Shown here: positions 34,330 through 56,507 of the stretch, piece after piece
Numbering within the stretch: the stretch's first letter is position 1
Layout: each line of letters begins with the position of its first letter
From: Enoplosus armatus
Taxonomy: Eukaryota > Chordata > Actinopteri > Centrarchiformes > Enoplosidae
NCBI RefSeq assembly: GCF_043641665.1
Contig: NC_092193.1
Location: 7,674,501 to 7,738,500 of the forward strand
Direction: 5' to 3'
DNA: 64,000 bases
Notes under the pieces: generated by a model
The model's input: the letters and a program-made list of their open reading frames with translations, nothing else
Told to the model about the DNA's origin: nothing
Databases searched by the model: none
Program-made: the position numbers and the translations under genes

Positions 34330-34760
34330 CGTTGTTTAAAATATGCAGTTGAAACATTTGAAATAGCTGACATACCGAAAAGTTGAAGGTAGTTGAAGTG
34401 GCAGTCGAAATTCAAGTTGAAATAGCAGTTAAAATGGAAGTGCTGAAATAAGTTGACGTGTAGCTGAAGTGTAAAGCTAAGCGCTGAATTTAGTTGAAGC
34501 GTCAATTTAAATGCCCTGAGTAAAGCTGACGAATACGACGAAACGAAGAGTTGAAATCTCCAAACTGCTAGTGATAAATTGAGCTTGAAGTTTCAGTTGA
34601 AGAGGTAGTCAAGAGAAATGAATGCCAGTTTAAATGTATTCACCGAAAGCAGTAAATTGTGTATGAAGAGTGGAAGTTGTGGGACTTAGAAGTGCTGAAG
34701 AAGGTAAAGATCTGAGAATTGAAAGTGCTTGAAGTGTAGGCATTGAAAGGAGTTAGTTAG
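34330..34760 (+). repeat. degenerate tandem region of about 12-bp GTTGAA-type units
   Basis: Recurrent agttgaag, gttgaaat, gctgaagt, agtgctgaa blocks at roughly 12-base spacing, for example aagttgaaggtagttgaagt and aagttgaaatagcagttaaa. The units decay toward the right end. Looks like an old minisatellite; boundaries are approximate. Confidence 0.55.
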
Positions 34761-35284
34761 TCAGTTGGGAGTGTATGACTAAAAGCAGATTTAAGGAAAA
34801 AGAAATGAAAGCAGTGAAACTGCTGAAACATCTATCTGTACTTGCTGTGATAGCTAAATTAAATTGAAGTTGCATACTGTACAACAACTGACAGAGAATG
34901 ACATCTTCTATTAAAGGCTCTAATGTTAGGCCTAAAATATCATCTGCAAATATCAAATACATCTGCACCTCCAGTCTGGCTCTTACAAAACAATGTTTAA
35001 TTTGTTTTTATACCAATCCTAAATCCCACAGGTTTCATTGTCTCCTCACAATGACAGTATTAGGAGACTGTATTTAGCAGTTGACAGTTAAAGGAATGAA
35101 TATTACACAAGAATGTATTAATTGGGCACTATGTGATTACTTTGAATGAACATTTGCCCCAGTTGGATGTGATTCTAAAACAGGGTTTCACAACCTTTTT
35201 CTGGTTACCCTATATTTTTAGATCCTAAAATTCACTGAAATTCATCTGAATTTGAGGGCATCGTTTTGTATTCTGTTTTCAAGA

Positions 35285-35288
<4 letters not shown>

Positions 35289-35323
<35 letters not shown>
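35289..35323. repeat. (AT)n microsatellite
   Basis: 35-bp perfect AT array. Confidence 0.95.
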
Positions 35324-35326
<3 letters not shown>

Positions 35327-37023
35327 AAAAAGATTGAAATATATAAATGAAAAAATATTGTATTTTAAAGTATATCATACATCTCTCTTCTAACCATAGG
35401 ACTCAATCAGGGGGTCAGAGCATGAGAACCACTGTTCTGAAATGTAATATAATACATTGATATGCATATTATATAAATGACTTTTGAGTAACCAGGGGAT
35501 ATCATGTTACACCAATACTACACCAGGGGTTTGCATGTTGTAGCCTATTTACCGTAAGTCTATACTTCAGAGAGAAGCTAGCCATTTTGCAAATTATGCT
35601 ATTGTATGTTAGAAACTTGAGTATTTTTACTGTTCCACGCAGCCATTGGTTTCCATTCTTTTCCATACAATATGACATCAAACTCTGACATCAAGTCTGC
35701 ATTACAGCAAAATTACATTATTATTTGGAGGTATAGCAGAGCAGACTGTTCAAATGAATCTGCAGTACCATTCAACGATAAGGCAAGATAAATAAATAAT
35801 AATGCATACTTGATATTTAGTGTGATTTCAAGTTTAAATAGTTTACTATATGTTCATACTGTATGTGATGAGGGGTCAATGCCCTAGACTACATTTTCTT
35901 TCCAGTCTCATGTATTTATAATTAGGAAGCGCTGTAGGTTACCTGGGACCTCAGACTGCATTGCATGCACACATGCATCACTCTTCCCTCAGATTGAGGA
36001 CTTGGTAAGGGTAGGATTCACCTGTTCATACTGACAGAAACACATTGGCATGCGTTTACATCACACTACACTAAAGATAAAAACACAGCCAGGCTCTAGA
36101 AGTTAATGAGTAAACCGTGTGTCAAGGCTGGTGGATGTGAAGGCAACATGAGAAGTGCAAGCCAGACCTGTTCGCACTACAGCCTCCGGGGTTTATTGGG
36201 AACAAAAGTAACACAGATCACGGGTTTCTTTTGTATCAGTCAGCTTTTATGTCCTCCTTAGGCTAATGGGTACAGTTTCACGGTTGTTAACCGTTGATGG
36301 CCTGGTTTCACTTGTCTTGTCACGACTAAACGTCAGCAACTCTCTCTTGTTTCAATAGTCTTGTTGTTTTGGTGTTGAAGTGATTAGGGCCCATGTCTTT
36401 CTAAGTGACACTACTTTCCACCAACACAGCATTTAGTCGTTTCTTCCCCTGTCTTTCCGTCCTCTGCAGGATACTTGGCAGACTTGCTGGTCTTGTTTTG
36501 TCTGTTGTAGGGAATGACTTGTATTTCATGCTGCTCTGCTCCCTTTCCGCCCACTGTAGGTGAATCATTTGAGGTGTGGCTGTCACTCACAACAAGGGGC
36601 TGAATCATACAACCACAAAACGGCTAATAACATACCATGAGGCTTAGAAACAAGTCTTTAAAGAAAGTAATATCATACAAATGCCTGGGAGAAGGTGCTT
36701 AAGCATTGTTTGTAAGCTGATTAAGTTTGTAGATCTTAAATGTTGCATATGGTACATTGTGTAAACAATCATGTGTATATAGAAAATACTTCTTTTTCAT
36801 CGGTTAGGTCCAAGACATAGAACTGCTGTTATATCTATCCCCGAAAACAGAAACAGACAAGAGTAATGGGAAACATCGTGTGATATCTTTGGCAGAGTAT
36901 TGTAATAAAAACTGGGACGATGTGACTCTCCTCCATGAGTTTGTCTTCAGGACACAACAACAAATGGTTGAGCAGCAGCTAGATCAGAGAGATCGAAACA
37001 GTATTGAGATTTGAGACTTAGAC

Positions 37024-37661
37024 TAGGGCTGCAACCAACAATTATTTTTACAAATAACCGATTATTCGTTTAGTTTGCAAAATGTCAGAATATTGCCACA
37101 CTTTAATTACACTTGTGAAGATGGAACCAGCAAATGTCTGGTATTTTTGGATGTGGATGGCAATGTCGGACTTTAGGTTGGTTTGTCTGTCAGTCGTTCC
37201 ACCACTTGGTCCAGACTGAAATGTCACAGTGACTATAAGATGGACTGCCATGAACTTTTGTGCAGTTATACATGGTCCCCAGAGGATGAATCCTAATGAC
37301 TTTGTTGATGGCCTGACTTTTCCTCCAGCGCCAACCGCAAATTGAAGTTTCCAGTCTACTGGATGGCTTAGCACAGAATTTGGTGCAGACATTCATGGTT
37401 TCCAGACAAAGAATCCTAATGACTTTGGTGACCCCATGACTTTTCCTCTAGTTGCACCATGAAATTCACATTTGTGGTTTCAAGTGAAATATCTCAACAT
37501 CTAATGGATTGATTGCCATTTCAAAGAATATTGCAGGTCTGGTCAGTTTGTTCATTACTTTGTTTTATGACTAAATACCTGCAAAACTAATGACATTCCC
37601 ATCAGCCCCACAATGCTAATTTTCTGTTGATGGACTAATCAAGTAATCGACTCATTGTTTT
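37024..37661 (+). repeat. TAGGGCTGCAAC MITE split by an inserted element
   Basis: Left part 37024-37150 (tagggctgcaaccaacaatt ... ggaaccagcaaatgtctggt). Right part about 37621-37661 (ttctgttgatggactaatc ... gactcattgtttt). Between them lies unrelated repeat DNA of about 470 bp, so the inner element inserted later. Confidence 0.6.
37151..37620 (+). repeat. dispersed repeat with internal 123-bp duplication, nested in a MITE
   Basis: The phrases catgg...aatcctaatgactttg...gacttttcctc occur twice, 123 bases apart (37271 and 37394). The end reads aaatacctgcaaaactaatg. I recognise this as a repeat common in teleosts but cannot name its family. Confidence 0.55.
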
Positions 37662-37679
37662 AACACTCTTGTTCTGCAG

Positions 37680-37705
37680 GAAGTGTCAGTGTGTGTGACA
37701 AACAG
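37680..37705 (+). other. possible small 5' UTR exon of arhgef18
   Basis: 26 nt between a good acceptor (ttgttctgcag) and donor (aacag|gtgagc). Splice signals alone support it. Confidence 0.2.
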
Positions 37706-38341
37706 GTGAGCCAGAGGCTTGCAGGAGAGCTCCTGTGTGAGTTTATGTCACAACTCCTTTAGTCAAACAGCAATGTGTATGTTTTAGGTGTGTCTGACTT
37801 CAAACAACTTCTGCTTTTCTTCTAAAACTCTCTCTGTTAAACTAATAAGCTTAGATACAATTAAAATGCAGTTTGTAGCTTGAAAAAAGTGGGACTTTTT
37901 TTGGGCTGTTTTCCTTTTTTATGCCTCATGTCTTTTTAAACATGCATTTTATGCATTGTTCAAGTGTATTTGTTCAGTACAATTTATGTTACCATCCACA
38001 TTATGGAGATGTTTTCCTCCTGCTGTCTGACTTGCCACAAGCTTTCCTACTGCTGCCTGTGAATCAGGTGGAGGCCTTTGTACACATCAGTGGATCAGTC
38101 TCATTGACCCTCAGGGGCCCATTAGCAATAGCACACAAACACACACTCATAGACACAGCCAGTGGGGTCACTGAGGGCCGCTGTGCTAAAACTGTGGTAC
38201 ACTGTTTTCTGTTGGTTGGCACCAAATTCAATCAAACTGGGACCCAAGAGCATTCAATGTCAATCTTTTTTCTGCATTTTCCTCTTTCCTTTTCACCCTG
38301 CTGTTTAACCGGATTATTTTCCCCTTTTATGTTTTTTCCAG

Positions 38342-38380
38342 TGTCACAAGGAAACTGTGGAAGGCACAACACAGAAAGCG
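38342..38380 (+). other. possible small 5' UTR exon of arhgef18
   Basis: 39 nt after a pyrimidine-rich acceptor (ttttttccag), with donor aaagcg|gtaagc. Both signals are strong, but there is no coding evidence. Confidence 0.3.
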
Positions 38381-39733
38381 GTAAGCAGAAGTGTATATAT
38401 ATGAACAAGGTGAGTCATTCTTGGTCACAGACATAGAGATGGTTGGCTTTTAAAGTAATTTGAGATCAGAAAGCTGTCATTTCAAAGCTGGACTCGAAAG
38501 GATGTGTCAGTCATATGATTATTATGGTCTACTAACATTTTCACACCCCCATCCTGCAGAGATGTGTATCACACAGTCAAGAGGAAAATGCTGAGTAGAT
38601 AAAAGCTTGATGACATACACCTCATGTAATGTCTCTTTAAAGTAGAATAGGAGATGTTGATCCATGTACTGAATGTTCAAACCGCTGCTGTATCTGTGTC
38701 ACTCTAATAAATCATGTAATTAGTGGCTCCTGTTATCTTACCGTGCAGCTCTGTGTTCTCCGGCACCATTTATTTTTGTTGTGTCTTCACCTGAGAGCTG
38801 GTCTGACTTGAGTTGTGCTGTCACTGTTTGTCAAACCAGTTCCCTCTCCACAGGGCTAAATTAGTTTTGCAGCAGCCTCTTTGGATTCAGGACCATGAAA
38901 TGTACTCTCCACTTACAGTCCTTTTTTCTTTTGTAGGTAACCTGTCTGTCTGAGGGACCTGTGAGTCAGCAAAGAGGAGCTTTCAGAAACAAATAATAAA
39001 GGTGTGTTTATTTGAATTTCCTGCTGAATAGTAAACTTTAAATCCTTGAAATCCTCATTGCATTTAAGTTGGGCTTCATGATAATCTATGTATTGACTTT
39101 CAGTGGTTTTGTATTGTGGTGATGTGATCATATTGTACAAAACTCTCTTATTTAACATGAAAAACTAGTTATTGTAGGTAATGTTTTGCACATTAAAGTA
39201 GCCTTATCTGATGTAATGCATAACACTGAGACACAGCTCATTTTATTGATTGACTATTTGAACATTTTATGTTTACTTAAATCCACAAACATATTTTTAC
39301 TATTGTGATGGTGATTTAACCATATTGCCCAGCGCTACGTAATGTGATCAAAAACAGGTGCAGGCTCTGAAAGGAAACAATAGTTCAGCTTTCTGACTTG
39401 ATTAGGTTTATTGTGTTTTTTGTTTTTCATTGTTTTGTTTTGATGATGTAAACTCGACAAACAAGAAGGCTCCATTTTTTTGACAAAAGCCGTCTCTTAA
39501 AAAACAATACATTTTCATCCGTGTAGAGTGAAACAACAAAGGAAAACACCTACTTGTAACAGATAACTTAAACTTCTTTCCTCTGCACTTGTCCTCTTAT
39601 TTTTAGTCTCTCACACAGTATTTTTCTTTTTGCCTCTGTTACTCACAGTATATTTTTTCTCTCTCTCAGCTCTGGGGAGAGTGTTTCTCCCCCGGCCTCT
39701 CATGGCCTCCCTTCCTGCTTCCCCAGTCCAGGC

Positions 39734-51778
<12,045 letters not shown>

Positions 51779-52615
51779 TCCTAAAATACAGACTGGAGTT
51801 CGGATGAGGCCTCGTCCATCATAAAGACTTACACGCATGGAAAGGCTGATGGAGCTGTTAAAAGACATTGGACATGACTTCATGACGTCCCTGTGTGTCC
51901 AGTATGAAGAGGACCGTCACTGTTATGGAATCTTATCACTGGAAACCAGCTGTTTGCTTTTCAGCTAATTTGAACGCAAAGAAATATTTGCGATACAAGC
52001 TCTTCAAAAAATGTGCACGTTGGGGAAGATAATATTTTAAATGAAGATGCTGCAAAAGCAAAAGACTTTGCCAAAGACTTTTATGAGAAGTTCTTTTTTA
52101 TCATTTTTATTTTAAATGAATGTAGGTTTTTAACCATTTATCACTCATGTCTTAACTCCTAAGCTCTCTTTTTCATTTAAGAAATGATAAACACGGTGTG
52201 AGGAGGTGGTAGTTTACATTTGTTTAGATATGAGGTGCCAAGCACCAATGTTTTACTTCAGATGAATCAGATAACCTTTAGATTTGTACTGTGGTCCTGC
52301 TCCTCAGTCTGTGCTGTACTCGAATCATAAATTCATAGGGTGTGTGGAAGAAACTACATCATGGCGATAAACTTTTTGTTTGTAAATTGTTTTGTGCACT
52401 TCCTGCCTGGAGACGGCGACAGCAGGGTTGTTTCAGACCGACAGCTGCTGGAAGCATTAATGAGAATGTAACAGAATTAATGTCATTTACTGTTAAATAA
52501 TGTTCTGGCATAATTTAACATTATGTTGAGACACACTGAGCGCTGTCACCTTCTGCTTCCATGTAAATATCCCAACTAATGGGTCATGCAATAAAAAGAT
52601 GGTTGACATGACAGC
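51779..52615 (+). other. arhgef18: arhgef18 3' UTR
   Basis: AT-rich non-coding DNA after the stop, ending shortly after the AATAAA at 52590. The exact cleavage point is inferred. Confidence 0.6.
52590..52595 (+). terminator. polyadenylation signal of arhgef18
   Basis: AATAAA in gcaataaaaag, about 810 bases past the stop codon and the first canonical signal seen by eye after it. Confidence 0.55.
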
Positions 52616-54683
52616 CTAAGAACTATTTTAGGTTTTCTTCAAAGACACTGAACTGAAGGTGACTCAAAACAATAACCGATGTCATGGTGCATTGAGGCTT
52701 TTGATTACATGACCGTTTATCTACTTTTTACTTGCTGCAGTCATTTCCTTTATCCAGTGTGATATCTAAATGTGACACGTGCCTTTACATTTGTCTCAAT
52801 AGCTTCACTTTGATAGAAGCAAAGAAAAATCAAACAGATTCAGAACTTTGACAGGACAGGTTCACTGTCTTAGAACAATAGTTGGGTGTCCAGATGATCA
52901 TTGAAGCAGTTTTTGCTTGCTGTAATCCTGTTCATACCAGCCCTGAAGAGATCACTAATGCGCTGTAAATGTACATGACGGAAGATATCCATTTTGTTTA
53001 CCTCCAGACTGCTGAAGCCTCAATGACTTCATATCAACTTCGACATAAACTTTGGAATATATTTTTGCACAGAATGAGGACTGTATTGTGTCCGCCCCTC
53101 TCTTACATTAGATGTACGTTGGAAAGGATCTTTTATTGGCCAGTGTGAACAGGAGGAATGTTTCAATGTACCTACCCAATGTGAGTGTTTTAAGACAGAA
53201 CCTATCATTTTAACACCTTTTAGCACCACCATCATCTTATATAGTGAAGCTGACATTTTTAGAAAAGCCTCCTGACTGCTCTTCATGAATGAAGCATCAG
53301 GCCGTCAGTTTCAGATGAGACGCCTCATCGCTCAAAGACGGTCTCCTCTTTGAGGTTAGACTTCTACTAATCCCCCAAAGCCCTTAAAGATATATTTTTT
53401 AACACCCAAGATAAAAACCTTTCCACACACTATCGTCCTCTGTTTACAGACTGATTCAACCAGCCGGTATTTGCGTTTTAAATATCAAATGTTGTACTCG
53501 CCATTTGATCTACAAACTTTTAATATGGTGCAAGTCCCTTTTAGAAATGTTAGTGTGTCTTCCGCTCTGTGTAAACTGGTCCACTAAACAGGATGTTAGT
53601 CGATCAGATAGTGATCCAGAATCAACAGCCCTCCACTTTGAGTGACTGAGCTGAAGCGACAAAGAGGCTCCTTGTCGGACGGCTGTTTATCTCTGCAGAG
53701 TTTGACCATTTTCACAGCTGGAGGGCCACGATGAAAAGACACATTCAGACTCAGAAACCACTGCAAGAGGCTGAACCATGTTCTGCGTCAACATGTCCGA
53801 GAGCGAACACAGACGGCATCTTGAGTGGAGCTGCTGAGAAGTCCTTTCTAAGCCATTCAAACAAATCAGAGCCTGTAAACTAGAGTGTGAATTCTGTGTA
53901 ATATTGTGCAACAAAATCAAAACACACCAAATATCAGATACAATGTTTCTTTAATATATGTATTCCTCAACAGAGGCATTAAAAACCACTTGGCGACAAC
54001 AAACTATACTGCTGCATTAATAATCTCAACTCTGGAAATCAGCAAGGGCACACATCCAGACACCAACTGCTCTCATCTGACCAAATTATTTTGACCTTTT
54101 GACCTTCCACACAGAAATGTTGAACTTGGTTAATATGCGTCATAAATGAATGAGAATGAGAAATAAATCCATATTGGTGTACAGAGTGAAGCGACTGCTG
54201 GACTCTGGTGTTTTAAGAAGACACCCTCAGGTCAGAAATTGATTCCTAAAACCAAAGCAGGATGAATTTTGGATATATTGATACCTTGGTTTCCGTTTCT
54301 TTAAACCCTTTGAGTTTACATAACCATATACACACATGAACCAACGACTTCCGTCAGCCCATGAATTCAAAAATATTGTGCAAATGCTTCATACTAATTA
54401 ATCTATGAACATTGGTAACCGCCACTTGCTCCTCACCTCATACATTAAACTGAAGCACATCATAATCATCATTTAGAGTACAGTACTTTTTCCATAAAGC
54501 AACTTTTACATGTGACATTCTGCTGTTACCTCCCAACATGGACACATTTAAGGCCAAAACCAATTAAGACAATATGAGTAACTACTGGGGGAACAAATCT
54601 GCAGCAGCCAACGTCTCGACTGTGGCACCACCAATAATTTATACAAACTCTGCACTATCGATTATACACTGGTTTTATATATT
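52616..54683. other. arhgef18-sppl2 convergent intergenic region
   Basis: No gene recognised. Holds the diverged foldback MITE. The remaining sequence (53206-54683) has only short open frames. Confidence 0.5.
52880..53205. repeat. diverged foldback MITE copy
   Basis: Contains attgaagcagtttttgcttg, ctgtaatcctgttcatacca near one end and the inverted-like gtgtgaacaggaggaatgt near the other, plus ctgctgaagcctcaatgac and atttttgcacagaatgagga inside. Same type as the element at 31637, but more decayed. Confidence 0.5.
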
Positions 54684-54719
54684 TTTTATTTATATATATA
54701 TATATATATATAAATAAAA
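54684..54719. promoter_or_regulatory. 36-bp perfect AT palindrome with AATAAA on both strands
   Basis: Left arm TTTTATTTATA and right arm TATAAATAAAA surround (TA)n; the whole 36 bases are self-complementary. AATAAA reads at 54713-54718 on + and at 54690-54685 on -. The - copy is the first canonical signal seen after the sppl2 stop. Confidence 0.75.
54685..54690 (-). terminator. candidate polyadenylation signal of sppl2
   Basis: TTTATT on + is AATAAA on -, about 1.62 kb past the sppl2 stop. No closer canonical signal was seen by eye between 54690 and 56312. Confidence 0.45.
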
Positions 54720-56312
54720 GGGTAAAATCATTAATAGCATGCAAAACAAAACATATACCAAAAGTAAGATGAGAAAACAAATGCTTCAGTTTAAAAAATA
54801 TATATATAAATCTACTAGTTTTGGCTCAGTCAACAACCACGAGAGCGCCACATTTTAAAGGGAGTGAAACTCTTCACTGCTGTACTTTATACTGTGACTC
54901 AGGTGTAGTGTAATGGAGGGATACAGACAGCTGACATGGCTTGTTATGTAGTGTTTGTGAGTGTGTGTGTGTGCTTTTGAGAATAAAAGGTCTCAGTATG
55001 CTTCAAATGAAGTGCTTATTGGAGTCTTGAACCCGGCCTCTCCCGCACCTTCCTGACATTGGACTAGGGGGCGCTGCATTTGAGTATTTTTGTAATTTTC
55101 CAAAGCCGACAATCACATCTACTTTGCAGAATCACACAAGATGTACAACCAAGTGAGTCAACTTGAATGCCTTCGAGGAGAACTTGTCCGAAAGCGTTTT
55201 CTCCATTTGTGTGCTTCATTGCATCTCACCGCTCTCTATGACAGCAGGCTTTTTACTCCACCTTCCATTGTAGCTATTTGAAACAGCTATGAACACATTT
55301 GCCTTTAGACGTGGTCAGACGACACATCTCTTACAAAAAAGTTAACTTCAAGCATACTGAGACCTTTAAGGCCCTGTCACACCAGAAAGGGGCACAGCGA
55401 AATACTTGGTTCTAGAGGCTTGGTGACATTGTGACTACTTGCAGGGCAAGTTGGTAAACTACTGTAGCTGGTGAGCTAACTGCTAACACACTAGCCAGCC
55501 AAAAACATGCTTGCGTTTTGTTTTGTTCGATCAACAGTTCAAAACCCAAACAACAGTTCACTTTCATGTATTACACAGAAAAGCTTCAAATCCTCACAAC
55601 TGAGAAGCTGGAATCAGCAAATCTTTGGCATTTTTGCTTAAGAAATTACTAGAACGATTATTCGATTATCAAAATAGATGTAGATTAATTTTCTGTTGAT
55701 CAACTAATCGTTCCAGCTCCACTGTGGAGCATTTTATACTCCATCAGTGGTGGTTAAATAAAAGTGGATGGAGCAACATCGCTAATAAGTTAGCTCAAAG
55801 TTCACCAAAGTTGAAAAAAATACAGTGGATGTACTACGCCCCTGTAAACTAATTGCAGTGATTTGCATTGACATTAATTAATTTTGCCATTTTAAAACAC
55901 TGGTGTGACTGGGCCTTTAGTGCTGTAAAGAGCTTCATCTTAGTGCCTTGAGAGCATGTAGTGTCCAACAGCTGTGTAGCTTCCAGATTTGGCTTTTCAT
56001 TCCCTTTAGAGGAGGTACAGACTGTATGTTAGTAGAAGAAGGTGTTGGGGCGGCTGTGCAGGTTTTATACTTGGCGTTTTTGTCAGTTTCAATGCCTTGA
56101 CCTCGTGTGTCCAATCCTGGTTTCCCAGCTGAGCCAGCCATTCAGAAAACACAGATCTCTCCTCTGCTCTTCCCTTCGCACCAAGTGCAAATAAACGTCC
56201 GTACTTAAAATGTCCAAATGTCCATTGACTGAGACACAATGTAAAAAAAAAACAAAAAAACAACCTCAACAACAAATAAAACATGGAGTGAAATGTTAAA
56301 TGTCGTACTAGA
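54691..56312 (-). other. sppl2 3' UTR (inferred extent)
   Basis: Non-coding on both strands. It includes a TAGGGCTGCAAC-family MITE fragment at about 55515-55722. If the signal at 54685 is used, this stretch is transcribed as 3' UTR. Confidence 0.4.
55515..55722 (+). repeat. TAGGGCTGCAAC-family MITE, 3' part
   Basis: Shows gttttgttcgatcaacagtt, gagaagctggaatcagcaaa, catttttgctt, cgattatcaaaatagatg and ctaatcgttccagctcca: the family order, without the 5' end. Confidence 0.6.
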
Positions 56313-56507
56313 CTAGACGTCTTTTCCGTTAGATTTGTTTTCCGCTTCATCTTTCTCAACTGGGGGCGTTTCCTGAGGCGGGTCCTGGGGTGAGTCTCCG
56401 CTCTGATTGGTGGCTTCGGTGGTTTGTGGCTCCGGTTTAGTCGAGGGCTCCTTAGTCTGCGGCGCTGCAGTTTGTGTACAGTTGATTGGTGCGAGCACTA
56501 TGGCAGG
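56313..56507 (-). CDS. sppl2: sppl2 last coding exon: cytosolic tail
   Basis: Acceptor ctgcag at 56508-56513; phase 0. Encodes PAIVLAPINCTQTAAPQTKE and a Pro/Thr/Glu-rich end, EDAENKS-like and NGKDV, then stop. The tail is low complexity with little similarity to human beyond composition. Confidence 0.85.
   Translation of the reverse strand, partial: PAIVLAPINCTQTAAPQTKEPSTKPEPQTTEATNQSGDSPQDPPQETPPVEKDEAENKSNGKDV

Larger units (their letters stand above)
33413..39669 (+). other. 5' intronic region of arhgef18
   Basis: AT-rich. Holds a degenerate GTTGAAGTGGCA-like tandem region (34330-34760), an AT array (35289-35323), a nested pair of repeats (37024-37661) and two small exon-like segments (37680-37705 and 38342-38380). 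The open frame 37921-38436 shows no similarity I recognise. Confidence 0.5.

Noticed and set aside
37921..38436. 171-residue open frame upstream of arhgef18
   Set aside because: AT-rich, hydrophobic-biased, no similarity recognised, and it runs through likely splice sites.
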